Shown in pieces: positions 1-10,885 of a DNA stretch of 64,000 bases (position 1 is the first letter of the stretch; every line of letters starts with the position of its first letter). Location: NCBI RefSeq assembly GCF_026410925.1, contig NZ_CP112972.1, positions 1,612,001 to 1,676,000 of the forward strand, in the 5' to 3' direction. This DNA comes from Halovenus salina (lineage in GTDB: Archaea; Halobacteriota; Halobacteria; Halobacteriales; Haloarculaceae). Made by a program: the position numbers and the translations under genes. The notes beneath the pieces were generated by a model. It searched no databases, was not told the origin of the DNA, and worked only from the letters and a program-made list of their open reading frames with translations.

Positions 1-923
1 GCGAAGACATTCTCGCATTGCTCGGAATCGTCGTACCAGATTTCGTCGGAATGTCGGTTCTCCGGCCGAGTCGACCCGAGATGGATGTCCGTTGCGTCGG
101 CGGGCTCGAAAAGATTCGCCGAGACGACCGACTCGAAGGAGTCGCCCGTGACGCCTTCGACGACCAGCGAGAGCATGACGTAGCCGATGTTCGAGTAGAC
201 GTTGTCACTGCCGGGGTCGAACTGCAGGGGCTGTCCGAGCACGTACTGAACGAAGTCGTCGCGTTCGGGCGTGCCGGCGAGCCCGAGCGATTCGGTGACA
301 ACCAGGGGATTGAACAGCGGGTTCGCGTGTTCGCTCCTGTCCCAGCCGCCACCGTGCTTCAGGAGGTGCTCGACTGTGACCTCACGGAGCCGCTCGTCTT
401 CCAGTTCACCACCCGGCGGGTCGACGTCTATCAGCGGATAGAACTCGTCGTCGAGCGCAACCTCCCCGGCGTCGACGAGTCGGAGGACAGCGTCGGCCGT
501 GAACAGCTTGGAGATGCTGCCGATGCGGAACATCGCCTCGGGGTCCACCGGCTCGGTTCGCTCGCGGTCGGCCCAGCCATAGCCACGGGACAGTTCGATT
601 GCTCCGTCGCGATAGAACGAGAGCGAGCCCGCACCGTAATCCAGCTCCATCATGTGCTTGACAGTCGCCTCGTCAAGCGGGCGCAGCTCGGGAACGGCTT
701 CGCCAGTCACCGGAATCTCGTAGGTCGGCGTCGTCGGCGTCTCCGTCGCCGTAGCGGTCGGCATGTCTGTTTGCGCTGGCGTTGCCGTCTTCGTCGGTGT
801 GGTCGTCGGTGATTCGCCGTCGTCGCCGCCGAGACAGCCCGCGAGTGTTGCCGCGCCCGCGGTCAGTCCCGCGCGAAGGAGCGTCCGTCGGTCGATGCGT
901 TTCGTCGGTGTGTTCTCTGTCAT
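1..923 (-). CDS. Serine beta-lactamase-like hydrolase, Tat-exported lipoprotein (C-terminus beyond window)
   Basis: The frame stays open to the window edge, so 307 N-terminal residues are visible and the C-terminus is missing. A twin-arginine signal (RRTLLRAG, residues 12-19) leads into a lipobox LAGC with Cys30, so the protein is predicted to cross by Tat and be lipid-anchored outside. A Thr/Pro-rich linker (about 36-70) follows, typical of haloarchaeal surface proteins. The catalytic domain shows the serine beta-lactamase/penicillin-binding-protein motifs: SISK (Ser136, Lys139) and YSN (243-245). The third motif would lie in the missing part. The family covers beta-lactamase class C-like enzymes, esterases and D-aminopeptidases. 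Haloarchaea lack peptidoglycan, so the substrate is unknown. Its ATG overlaps the TGA of the upstream XRE gene by 4 nt, so the two are probably co-transcribed. Confidence 0.88.
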   Translation of the reverse strand, partial: MTENTPTKRIDRRTLLRAGLTAGAATLAGCLGGDDGESPTTTPTKTATPAQTDMPTATATETPTTPTYEIPVTGEAVPELRPLDEATVKHMMELDYGAGSLSFYRDGAIELSRGYGWADRERTEPVDPEAMFRIGSISKLFTADAVLRLVDAGEVALDDEFYPLIDVDPPGGELEDERLREVTVEHLLKHGGGWDRSEHANPLFNPLVVTESLGLAGTPERDDFVQYVLGQPLQFDPGSDNVYSNIGYVMLSLVVEGVTGDSFESVVSANLFEPADATDIHLGSTRPENRHSDEIWYDDSEQCENVF

Positions 924-1120
924 TGGTCCAGTTCGGGGTCGAAGATATCCTCGATGTGGCAGTCCAAAAACTGTGCGAGCTTGAGTGCCAGTTCGAGCGA
1001 CGGGTCGTAGCGCTCGCGCTCGATGGCGTTTATCGTCTGCCGGGAAACCTCCACGGCGGCTGCGAGGTCACCCTGTGAGAGGTCGTGGCGGTCCCGGAGA
1101 TCTGGGAGGCTGTTTTGCAT
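920..1120 (-). CDS. Small XRE-family helix-turn-helix regulator
   Basis: This 66-residue protein is almost entirely a Cro/C1-type helix-turn-helix (LSQGDLAAAVEVSRQTINAIE, around residues 14-34), followed by helices ending in a conserved CHIEDIF-type tail. This single-domain type usually acts as a repressor and is often encoded beside a small membrane protein, as here. The frame extends upstream to 1207, but that part is unlike the family. The ATG at 1118-1120, two nt after the stop of the membrane-protein gene, gives the usual length. It is the middle gene of a three-gene operon and is the obvious candidate to bind the two palindromes at 1581-1613. That binding is inferred, not shown. Confidence 0.85.
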   Translation of the reverse strand: MQNSLPDLRDRHDLSQGDLAAAVEVSRQTINAIERERYDPSLELALKLAQFLDCHIEDIFDPELDQ

Positions 1121-1122
1121 GG

Positions 1123-1578
1123 TCAGTACTGTCGTTTGGTGTACCAGTGAGAGACAGCAAAAATGCCGAAAAGCAGCGCATATCCCCACATCATGCCACT
1201 GAACCACGACGGTGCCGTGTACACGCCGGTCTGTTCAAGCGTGGCCGAACCCGGAGCACCGAGTATCAGTATCAGCGCGGCGATACCTATCGTTCGTCCG
1301 GACGCCTCTGCGTTTATCTCCTGTTCGCGTTCGTCCTCGATTTCGCTCGGGCCAAAGTGCAAGATAGCAAGTCCCAGCACGAACGCGCCCCAGTAGACGC
1401 CGACTGCACCAACCGCCACCGCGTCACCTCCCACGCGGTTCCAGACGCCCAACAGGGCGAGGTAGCCCACGATACCGGCCGTGAGCGTGCCGTAGAACAG
1501 TCGTTTGTACCGCTTGCGCTGCTGTAGCCGCTTCCGTCCTTCGGAGAGGCTTCCGTCCGAAGTCTGTGCTTCGTTCAT
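1123..1578 (-). CDS. DUF2178-like integral membrane protein, first gene of XRE operon
   Basis: This 151-residue protein has a basic N-terminus (KRLQQRKRYKR) and about four hydrophobic segments: a pair near residues 30-75, one near 95-115 and one near 120-145. A charged cytoplasmic stretch (SEIEDEREQEINAEA) lies between. Size, topology and the neighbouring XRE regulator match small DUF2178-type membrane proteins of archaea and Gram-positive bacteria, whose role is not known. The frame is open to 1617, but the ATG at 1576-1578 is preferred because the extra codons would lie inside the upstream palindromes. It is the promoter-proximal gene of the operon, so it is probably under autoregulated control. 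Confidence 0.7.
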   Translation of the reverse strand: MNEAQTSDGSLSEGRKRLQQRKRYKRLFYGTLTAGIVGYLALLGVWNRVGGDAVAVGAVGVYWGAFVLGLAILHFGPSEIEDEREQEINAEASGRTIGIAALILILGAPGSATLEQTGVYTAPSWFSGMMWGYALLFGIFAVSHWYTKRQY

Positions 1579-1580
1579 AT

Positions 1581-1596
1581 GTAAAGCACCCTTTAC
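1581..1596. promoter_or_regulatory. Operator-like inverted repeat 1 (GTAAAG-n4-CTTTAC)
   Basis: Perfect 6-bp inverted repeat with a 4-nt spacer, starting 3 bp upstream of the membrane-protein ATG. It shares its half-site with the second palindrome 17 bp further up. A repressor bound here would cover the start region of a short-leader or leaderless transcript. Confidence 0.65.
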
Positions 1597-1597
1597 A

Positions 1598-1613
1598 GTA
1601 AAGTGTACTTTAC
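1598..1613. promoter_or_regulatory. Operator-like inverted repeat 2 (GTAAAGT-n2-ACTTTAC)
   Basis: Perfect 7-bp inverted repeat with a 2-nt spacer. Its start is 17 bp from that of repeat 1, so the two dimeric sites would lie about one and a half helical turns apart. The likely ligand is the XRE regulator of the same operon. It also lies 85 bp upstream of the divergent engB gene. Confidence 0.68.
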
Positions 1614-1697
1614 ACACCTACTTAATCCTGTTGGCGAGGTTCGGGCCAGGAAACACCCGATAGACACGTTTATCGGCCGCTCGGCACAACCACAGGT

Positions 1698-2315
1698 ATG
1701 TTCGAGACACGGCCGGACCGCAGCAGCGAAGTCGTCCTGGTGGGACGGTCGAACGTTGGCAAGTCGACCCTGATGCGCGAGATAACGGGCCACAGCTTCG
1801 ACACGGGCGGACGTCCCGGAGTCACCCGCAAGCCGAACCACTACGACTGGGCCAGCGAGGACTTCGTCATAACGGACCTGCCCGGGTTTGGATTCATGAA
1901 AGGTACACCAGAGGAGGTCCGCGAGCAAATAAAGACCGACGTGGTACAGTATATCGAGCGGTACGCGGACAGTATTCTCGCGGGCGTGCTCGTTCTGGAC
2001 GGGAAAGCAGCCGTCGACATTATCGACCGCCACTCCGGCCCCGACGAGGTGCCACACACTGTCGAGCTCTATCACTTCCTGCGCGATGTGGGAGTTCCGC
2101 CAGTCATCGCTGTTAACAAGATGGACAAGGTCGACGACCGCGACGACCGTCTCGACGAGATTGCCGAGCGATTCGGACTCGTCCCACCCTGGAAGCAATG
2201 GCAGGACGGAATTGCGCCGATTACCGCCAAACGCGGCACCATTGGACCACTTAACGACGCGGTGCGGACCCAGCTTCACGAGGCCGAGCGCGACGACCTG
2301 TTCAAGTTCTTCTAA
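1698..2315 (+). CDS. engB: GTP-binding protein EngB (YsxC/YihA family)
   Basis: This is a 205-residue TRAFAC-class GTPase. Seen motifs are the G1 P-loop GRSNVGKST (16-24), the G2 region RPGVTRKP (39-46), G3 DLPG (60-63) and G4 NKMD (near 138). Bacterial EngB helps assemble the large ribosomal subunit. The archaeal members keep the same GTPase core, but their role is less well defined. The ATG at 1698 lies directly before the first strand of the fold, so the protein has almost no N-terminal extension. It is transcribed divergently from the XRE operon. The downstream membrane gene begins 67 bp after its stop. Confidence 0.93.
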   Translation: MFETRPDRSSEVVLVGRSNVGKSTLMREITGHSFDTGGRPGVTRKPNHYDWASEDFVITDLPGFGFMKGTPEEVREQIKTDVVQYIERYADSILAGVLVLDGKAAVDIIDRHSGPDEVPHTVELYHFLRDVGVPPVIAVNKMDKVDDRDDRLDEIAERFGLVPPWKQWQDGIAPITAKRGTIGPLNDAVRTQLHEAERDDLFKFF

Positions 2316-2382
2316 CCACGCTCTCCGCGGCCAATCGAGCAGGTATCTATTTCTGAACGGCGGACGGATACGCTCGAAAGCG

Positions 2383-3660
2383 ATGACGGTCGACTCCCCC
2401 TCAGACGGTGAGACTACCATTGAGGACCTGCTTTCGGACCTGCACAGACTCGGCGACGAGACGACCGACGCCGATAGTCGCGACGAGCTCAGAGATGTCG
2501 AACACCTGTTGTTAGAGGCACACGAAAGAGGGCTCATCGATTCGGGAGTGCGACACCTGAGCGCGCGCGACGCGGCCGAGGCGTTCGTCGGCAGCGTTAT
2601 TTTCGCGTCGCCGCTGCTCGTCGAAGACGGTATCTTCGACATCGGCGACTACCTCTTCGAGGTTACCTTCGCAGGCGCACCAGTGTTCTTGATCGCAAAC
2701 ACCCTGTTCGTTGTGCTCATGACCTACGCGTTGCTCGGGTGGACCGGCCAGAACCGCGACGAGACGGCGATACTGTTCGGGGTCGTGCCGGCCCGGCTGG
2801 TCATGACCCTTGGCGTCTCGTTTCTCGTCGCTGCGGTCCTGATGACCGTTTGGGGCCGCGTCGGCGGCTGGGAGTCACCGCTCGAAGCGCTCGCTCGTAT
2901 CAATGTCATCTGGACGGTCGGCTCGCTGGGTGCTGCACTCGGAGATATCCTCGCGGATGACGATACCCAGGAGATAGCAAGCCACCACACCGCCACGACC
3001 GGACGAGCTGTCGGCCCAGAGCGTCCGGAGGCAATCCAGCGACTGACCGACGGTGCGCTCGTCGACGCTCTCCAAAGAGAGTTCGACGATCTCGGGTCGG
3101 CTTTCGGCGACCGCCAGGAGGTCGAGCGTCTCAGAGAGCAGACCGTGGATGCGGCCCTCGACGACGGGTTCGGTGACCGTATCCAGAAGTACACCTCACG
3201 GGACGTTGCTGAGGCGTTCGTCGGTAGTATCTTCTTCGCGATCCCGTTTCTCGTCGAGGACGGCGTCTTCGATGTTGCGGAGTTTTTCCTCTCCTTTCAG
3301 GTCGGTAGCTTTCCCGTCTTTTTCTTCGTCAACACCGTCTTCGTCCTTGCGATGATTCTGGCACTTGTCTACTGGGCCGGCCCACAGGATGTCCAGATAA
3401 ACAGGCCGATACTCGGATTTATCCCCCGCCGTGTCGTCGGTATCGCGCTCGTCTCCTTTCTGACCGCGGGCGCACTCATGACGATGTGGGGCCGGGTCGA
3501 GTGGAGCGAACCTGTTGTCGCGCTTGCTCGTATCAGCGTGGTCTGGACTGTCGCCTCCTTCGGGGCCTCGCTTGGGGATATTCTGCCGGGCGAGAGTTCT
3601 GGTGACGATATCAACGACGATCTGGTTGCGCTGGGCAACCAGGACGACCACGGCGAGTAA
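2383..3660 (+). CDS. DUF2391 integral membrane protein with two homologous halves
   Basis: This 425-residue protein contains the DUF2391 membrane module twice. Copy one (about residues 60-200) and copy two (about 270-415) share the order AEAFVGS, then P-LVEDG-FD, then a hydrophobic pair, then LMTVWGR/LMTMWGR, then EALARI-V-WTV/VALARISVVWTV, then GA-LGDIL. Each copy has about four membrane segments. An acidic N-terminal segment and a charged linker (about 200-260) flank them. Single-copy DUF2391 proteins have no known function. The ATG at 2383 is preferred to the in-frame start at 2086, which would overlap engB. The stop lies about 40 bp before the rRNA-operon terminator, which faces the other way. 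Confidence 0.85.
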   Translation: MTVDSPSDGETTIEDLLSDLHRLGDETTDADSRDELRDVEHLLLEAHERGLIDSGVRHLSARDAAEAFVGSVIFASPLLVEDGIFDIGDYLFEVTFAGAPVFLIANTLFVVLMTYALLGWTGQNRDETAILFGVVPARLVMTLGVSFLVAAVLMTVWGRVGGWESPLEALARINVIWTVGSLGAALGDILADDDTQEIASHHTATTGRAVGPERPEAIQRLTDGALVDALQREFDDLGSAFGDRQEVERLREQTVDAALDDGFGDRIQKYTSRDVAEAFVGSIFFAIPFLVEDGVFDVAEFFLSFQVGSFPVFFFVNTVFVLAMILALVYWAGPQDVQINRPILGFIPRRVVGIALVSFLTAGALMTMWGRVEWSEPVVALARISVVWTVASFGASLGDILPGESSGDDINDDLVALGNQDDHGE

Positions 3661-3700
3661 CGTATCGAAACAGTGCAGCCGCTCGCTGTTGGATTATATG

Positions 3701-3734
3701 AAAAAAGCCCCCGACCAGTATTGTGACTGGTCGG
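3701..3734 (-). terminator. Terminator-like hairpin and T-run of the rRNA operon
   Basis: On the minus strand, CCGACCAGT and ACTGGTCGG form a perfect 9-bp stem around a 6-nt loop (3711-3734), followed closely by six T residues (3701-3706). It sits about 75 nt beyond the end of 5S rRNA. The form is that of an intrinsic terminator, and U-runs also end archaeal transcripts. Confidence 0.75.
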
Positions 3735-3749
3735 AGGCTGAAATGTATT

Positions 3750-3799
3750 CGGCGGAACCCGGCCGCAGTCACGAAGGACTGCGGTAGCATGTTCCGCCG
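3750..3799 (-). other. Two-step hairpin downstream of 5S rRNA
   Basis: An outer 9-bp stem (CGGCGGAAC 3750-3758 with GTTCCGCCG 3791-3799) encloses an inner 8-bp stem (CCGCAGTC 3763-3770 with GACTGCGG 3777-3784), with unpaired bases between them. It lies between the 5S 3' end and the terminator, where some haloarchaea carry a tRNA-Cys gene. No tRNA cloverleaf can be drawn here. It may help 3' processing of 5S. Confidence 0.6.
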
Positions 3800-3808
3800 T
3801 TGTATGAA

Positions 3809-3930
3809 TGGAGGCGGCGAACCGAGTTTCCCAGAGACTCTCGTACTCCAGTACTCACCGGAACGCTGGTGGGCTTAACTTCCGTGTTCGGGATGGGTAC
3901 GGGTGTGACCCCACCGCTATGGCCGCCTTA
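3809..3930 (-). rRNA. rrf: 5S ribosomal RNA
   Basis: The minus strand starts TTAAGGCGGCCATAGCGG and contains the conserved loop stretch around CCCGAACACGGAAGTTAAGC. It ends with a 3' arm complementary to the 5' end. The length of about 122 nt is standard for haloarchaea. The exact 3' base could be 1-2 nt off. Confidence 0.96.
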
Positions 3931-4010
3931 ACGCTGACTCGCGGACTCGAACCGCGACCGGTCCGGGCGAAACCCGGCCGATGCACCTGCAATCAGTGGT
4001 CGATGTAGAT

Positions 4011-4058
4011 ACCGTGTGTACGTGCGATCCAGATTGCGCCTGGACTCGTTTTACCGAG
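4011..4058 (-). other. 23S pre-rRNA processing stem, 3' arm with bulge-helix-bulge half
   Basis: This arm is complementary to 7081-7128 on the other side of 23S. Bases 4011-4032 pair with 7107-7128, ATT (4033-4035) is a 3-nt bulge, GCGC (4036-4039) forms the central 4-bp helix with 7103-7106 (one G-U pair), and 4040-4058 pair with 7081-7099. This is the form cut by the archaeal splicing endonuclease. Confidence 0.85.
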
Positions 4059-4074
4059 CCAATGCGTATGAATG

Positions 4075-6983
<2,909 letters not shown>

Positions 6984-6987
6984 GGTT

Positions 6988-7067
6988 GTGAGTCCGTAGA
7001 ACGGACTCACGGATGTGAGTCCCGGTGGGGACTCACGAATGTGTGTGAGCTCGCAGAGCGAGCTCAC
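6988..7067 (-). other. Array of three perfect hairpins in the 16S-23S spacer
   Basis: Three consecutive hairpins each have a 9-bp perfect stem beginning GTGAG and ending CTCAC: 6988-7010 (loop TAGAA), 7015-7036 (loop GGTG) and 7045-7067 (loop CAGAG). They lie immediately before the mature 23S 5' end, inside the 23S processing stem. The shared outer bases suggest duplication of one unit followed by paired changes. Confidence 0.75.
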
Positions 7068-7080
7068 AGCGTCAATTGAA

Positions 7081-7128
7081 CTCGGTGAAACGAGTCCAGT
7101 GGACGCCTGGATCGCACGTACACACGGT
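7081..7128 (-). other. 23S pre-rRNA processing stem, 5' arm with bulge-helix-bulge half
   Basis: Partner of 4011-4058. Bases 7081-7099 and 7107-7128 pair with the distal arm. TGG (7100-7102) is the 3-nt bulge and ACGC (7103-7106) the central 4-bp helix. Confidence 0.85.
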
Positions 7129-7266
7129 GTCATTTGCACGCCCAGTGGTCGGGGTGCGTGCATCGACCCTTCCCATCCGCGTTCACACGGGATGGTGCAT
7201 CGGTCTTCCGTACCCGATTTGAAGCCCGTATCCCACTTAAGGGACACGGTTCGAGTCGGGTGGAAA

Positions 7267-7338
7267 TGGACCCACTGGGATTTGAACCCAGGGCCTCCGC
7301 CTTGCAAAGGCGGCGCTCTGCCACTGAGCTATGGGCCC
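7267..7338 (-). tRNA. tRNA-Ala (anticodon TGC)
   Basis: The 72-nt minus-strand gene has acceptor stem GGGCCCA/TGGGTCC (one G-T pair), a D arm with AGCTCAGTGGCAGAGC, an anticodon arm CGCCTTTGCAAAGGCG reading TGC, and a T arm with GGTTCAAATCC. No intron is present. Its position between 16S and 23S is the usual one in Halobacteria. Confidence 0.98.
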
Positions 7339-7339
7339 G

Positions 7340-7399
7340 TCCGCCGTACAATGTTAGCCCTGGTAGTTCATAGGTGCTCGGTCGGCTATCGCGTCCGAG
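7340..7399 (-). other. 16S pre-rRNA processing stem, 3' arm with bulge-helix-bulge half
   Basis: Complementary to the leader arm at 8987-9061. Bases 7351-7369 pair with 9020-9038, ATA (7370-7372) is a 3-nt bulge, GGTG (7373-7376) is the central 4-bp helix, and CTCGGTC from 7377 continues the outer helix. It begins just upstream of the tRNA-Ala gene. Confidence 0.85.
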
Positions 7400-7450
7400 C
7401 CGATACCCTCCAATGAAAGTGGGCTGGGTGTGACCCCAGTCCCGGTCAGT

Positions 7451-8920
<1,470 letters not shown>

Positions 8921-8951
8921 GTGCCTCCACGAGGGAGGCGGTTAGGCGGGA

Positions 8952-8970
8952 AACACACATAATGTGTGTT
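8952..8970. other. Perfect hairpin in rRNA leader
   Basis: AACACACAT and ATGTGTGTT form 9-bp arms around a single base, 32 bp upstream of mature 16S and inside the 16S processing stem. Confidence 0.6.
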
Positions 8971-8986
8971 GCTATATTGCTATCGA

Positions 8987-9061
8987 CTCGGGACACTCGA
9001 TAACCGACCGAGTGTCACCGAACTACCAGGGCTAACATCAGATCCCATCTATACGGCGGAC
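8987..9061 (-). other. 16S pre-rRNA processing stem, 5' arm with bulge-helix-bulge half
   Basis: Leader partner of 7340-7399. TGT (9013-9015) is the bulge, CACC (9016-9019) the central 4-bp helix, and 9020-9038 form a 19-bp perfect helix. A further match (TACGGCGGAC, 9052-9061) pairs with 7340-7349. Confidence 0.85.
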
Positions 9062-9200
9062 CGCAGGGGTGGAATCCTCATGTCTTCCGGACCTAATCGT
9101 ACATTTCGAAGGGTGATAAACCCTTCGAGATGCGTTCGATGTGGTCCAACGCAGTCGGGTTTCGCTCGGCCCCGACCGACCTCGTTCGCATTCACCCGGA

Positions 9201-9226
9201 ATGCCCGTTTACACTTAAGGGCATCG
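9201..9226 (-). promoter_or_regulatory. rRNA promoter-like element B1
   Basis: The minus strand carries CGATGCCCTTAAGTGTAA followed by ACGGGCAT. CTTAAGT is the usual box A-like core of haloarchaeal rRNA promoters. Confidence 0.65.
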
Positions 9227-9280
9227 GATTGCCTTTCTCCGGAACCAACCGGAGTAAGGCGATTTGCATTCAGTCATCAA

Positions 9281-9309
9281 CGCCCTGTACTACTTAAGGG
9301 CGTCGAACG
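9281..9309 (-). promoter_or_regulatory. rRNA promoter A1 (closest of its class to 16S)
   Basis: The minus strand shows TTCGACGCCCTTAAGTAGT then ACAGGGCG, matching the known haloarchaeal rRNA promoter layout (TTCGA upstream element, CTTAAGTA core). Confidence 0.8.
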
Positions 9310-9362
9310 ACCATCGAGTTCGGCAGGGAACGTCGCCCCGCGCTGCTTCGTATTAACCCGGA

Positions 9363-9388
9363 ATGCCCGTTTACACTTAAGGGCATCG
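9363..9388 (-). promoter_or_regulatory. rRNA promoter-like element B2
   Basis: Same sequence as element B1, 162 bp further upstream in the leader. Confidence 0.65.
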
Positions 9389-9442
9389 GATTGCCTTTCT
9401 CCGGAACCAACCGGAGTAAGGCGATTTGCATTCAGTCATCAA

Positions 9443-9471
9443 CGCCCTGTACTACTTAAGGGCATCGAACG
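9443..9471 (-). promoter_or_regulatory. rRNA promoter A2
   Basis: TTCGATGCCCTTAAGTAGT then ACAGGGCG on the minus strand. It differs from A1 by one base in the upstream part. Confidence 0.8.
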
Positions 9472-9525
9472 ACTGTCGGGTTTCGCGGAGGACATTTCCT
9501 CCGCACTTCTTCGTGTTAACCCGGA

Positions 9526-9551
9526 ATGCCCGTTTACACTTAAGGGCATCG
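9526..9551 (-). promoter_or_regulatory. rRNA promoter-like element B3
   Basis: Third copy of the B element, with the same CTTAAGTGTAA core. Confidence 0.65.
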
Positions 9552-9604
9552 GATTGCTTTTCTCCGGAACCGACCGGAGTATGGCGATTTGCATTCAGTC
9601 ACCA

Positions 9605-9633
9605 ACGCCCTGTACTACTTAAGGGCATCGAAC
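9605..9633 (-). promoter_or_regulatory. rRNA promoter A3
   Basis: Identical in its core to A2. It is the upstream-most full A-type promoter. Confidence 0.8.
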
Positions 9634-9696
9634 GACTGCCGGGTTTCGCGGGAAACATCTTCCCGCGCTTCTTCGCATTCAATCGCAGGGGGTGGG

Positions 9697-9717
9697 AGTA
9701 ATTAAGGCCGTCGAACG
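9697..9717 (-). promoter_or_regulatory. Distal degenerate rRNA promoter-like element
   Basis: The minus strand reads TTCGACGGCCTTAATTACT. The upstream TTCGA is kept, but the core has changed and the ACAGGGCG tail is absent. It may be a worn fourth copy or the outermost promoter. Confidence 0.45.
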
Positions 9718-10005
9718 AATGGCGCTTCGGCATGGAGTCACACCACAGGAATGGCATGAGGAGACGCCCCATGTGGGAGACAAAACTGTGGCTACCAACA
9801 TAGTATCGCGCGGCCGGAGGCCAGCCTGTCATCCCACGCGGCGTGCGTCCGGTCAGGCCGGGTGAGAGCCACGCATTCAGATGATTGGGGCTTGCGTACC
9901 TAAATGTCACGCCCTTCGCGGGCGTGCGCGAAGACGTACATGCTACTGTGGGCGGCACGATCTCAAAGAATGAGATTTCGTACGACTAGTCGTCGGCTCG
10001 ACGCG
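9718..10005. other. Gene-free spacer between rRNA promoters and MC1 gene
   Basis: No convincing gene is seen. It holds a 7-bp hairpin (CACGCCC 9908-9914 with GGGCGTG 9920-9926), a small hairpin just beyond the MC1 stop (ATCTCA 9960-9965 with TGAGAT 9971-9976) and a 12-bp perfect palindrome ACGACTAGTCGT at 9982-9993. The last two may mark the 3' end of the MC1 transcript. Confidence 0.5.
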
Positions 10006-10317
10006 TCAGATCTCGTCGAGGTGCTCGACACCTTCCTTGGAGACGTTACCCTTCGTGATCTCCTCGGGCATCCAGCCCGGCTTGTCGTCGGGGGCGTTCT
10101 CTTCCCAGGCCCAACCCTCGTAGACGTGGACCTTCTTCTCACCTTTCTCTCGAAGGCGTAGTTCCTCCGGATCGGCATCGTCCTCAGACGATGCTGGGTC
10201 GAGACGCCGCGCCGCCTTCAGCGCCGCTTGTCGAGGCGTCCGTCCGGAGAAGACGCTTGTCTCTTCACCGTCTGTTTTTCGGAGCGCAAAGTTGCGCTTG
10301 TCGTTGTCTGGTGCCAT
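10006..10317 (-). CDS. MC1-family non-histone chromosomal protein
   Basis: This 103-residue protein aligns by eye over its length with methanogen chromosomal protein MC1: RNFALRK near the start, then VFSGRTPRQAALKAARR, LRLREKGEKKVHVYEGW, and PGWMPEEITK near the end. MC1 is an architectural DNA-bending protein that compacts the chromosome. The haloarchaeal version is more acidic (SSEDDADPEE insert), as expected in high salt. The ATG at 10315-10317 is chosen because the upstream in-frame extension is not family-like. Two TATA-like stretches lie upstream. Its placement next to the rRNA operon may be chance. Confidence 0.9.
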   Translation of the reverse strand: MAPDNDKRNFALRKTDGEETSVFSGRTPRQAALKAARRLDPASSEDDADPEELRLREKGEKKVHVYEGWAWEENAPDDKPGWMPEEITKGNVSKEGVEHLDEI

Positions 10318-10644
10318 AGTTATCACCGCTCCATGCCAAACCAGCACATGACCCGTAATAAATATATCCCCAAAACCGGGTGCCGTCGGCGACTCTTTTA
10401 TAAATAAACGCGTGAATCGAGATATTTTCAGACGACCCGCTGGCTAAAATACGGCGTTTCCCGTTGGTTTTCTCTCGCGCGCGCCCGAAATTCGCCCGAT
10501 GACGGCGTCGGCCGGACACCTATACACCCCTCACAGCTTCGATATTCAGCGGCTGTCAGGAGCGTAAACAGTGGTTCTGCCAGCCGACAAGAGCGCGGTA
10601 GACTTAAGTACATGCTCCAGTGAACCACTGAATACGATAGCCAG
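10318..10644. other. Divergent promoter region between MC1 and AbrB-like genes
   Basis: A clearly AT-rich block (10354-10440) contains two TATA-like stretches on the minus strand for MC1: TATATTTATTA near 10354-10365 (a short leader) and TTTATTTATAAAA near 10392-10405 (a leader of about 50 nt). For the plus-strand gene, ACTTAAGTAC near 10601-10611 lies about 35-40 bp before its ATG. No gene is seen inside. Confidence 0.55.
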
Positions 10645-10842
10645 ATGGTACGGAAAAAGAAGTTGAGCCCGAGTGGTGCAAAGGACGAAGACGGCGAGTA
10701 CCACAACGTTCACATCAATCTACACGAGGACGAGCTCGCCGTTGCAGGGATGGAGATCGGTGACGACGTGTTTGTGCGCGTGCGCGATAGTAAGATCGTC
10801 ATCCAGAAGGCAGATCCAGACGAGCTCGACCACGAGTTTTGA
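10645..10842 (+). CDS. Small AbrB/SpoVT-like protein
   Basis: This 65-residue protein has a basic start (VRKKKLSPSG), an acidic middle and an AbrB-like swapped-hairpin pattern: VHINLHEDELAVAGMEIGDDVFVRVRDSKIVIQ (about 22-54, described by position). AbrB-type domains bind DNA or serve as antitoxin parts, and many haloarchaeal copies are stand-alone. No toxin gene lies beside it. The pyrD start is 43 bp downstream on the same strand, so the two may be co-transcribed. Confidence 0.7.
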   Translation: MVRKKKLSPSGAKDEDGEYHNVHINLHEDELAVAGMEIGDDVFVRVRDSKIVIQKADPDELDHEF

Positions 10843-10885
10843 GCGTCGCCGAACCTCAGGACAACGAAAGCCTCCGCCACATACT

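Larger units (their letters stand above)
9188..9680 (-). repeat. Three tandem ~162-bp repeats of the rRNA promoter region
   Basis: Three near-identical units begin at about 9188, 9352 and 9515 (periods 162 and 163 bp). Each holds two promoter elements about 80 bp apart, separated by a conserved AT-richer spacer with a small GGTTCCGGAG-type hairpin. The units differ mainly in the GC-rich junctions (for example 9315-9350, 9475-9512 and 9637-9672). Confidence 0.9.

Noticed and set aside
18..812. Long plus-strand open frame at the left edge
   Set aside because: It is antisense to the beta-lactamase-like gene, which has clear catalytic motifs and a signal peptide. The plus-strand frame has no family motif.
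9188..9680. CRISPR-like repeats
   Set aside because: The repeat period is about 162 bp and the units contain rRNA promoter sequence. There are no short spacers.
9599..9958. Minus-strand 119-residue frame in the rRNA promoter region
   Set aside because: It overlaps promoter repeats and has no protein-like composition.
9718..9960. Possible RNase P RNA or signal recognition particle RNA
   Set aside because: No conserved core of either RNA could be drawn. Only small hairpins are present.
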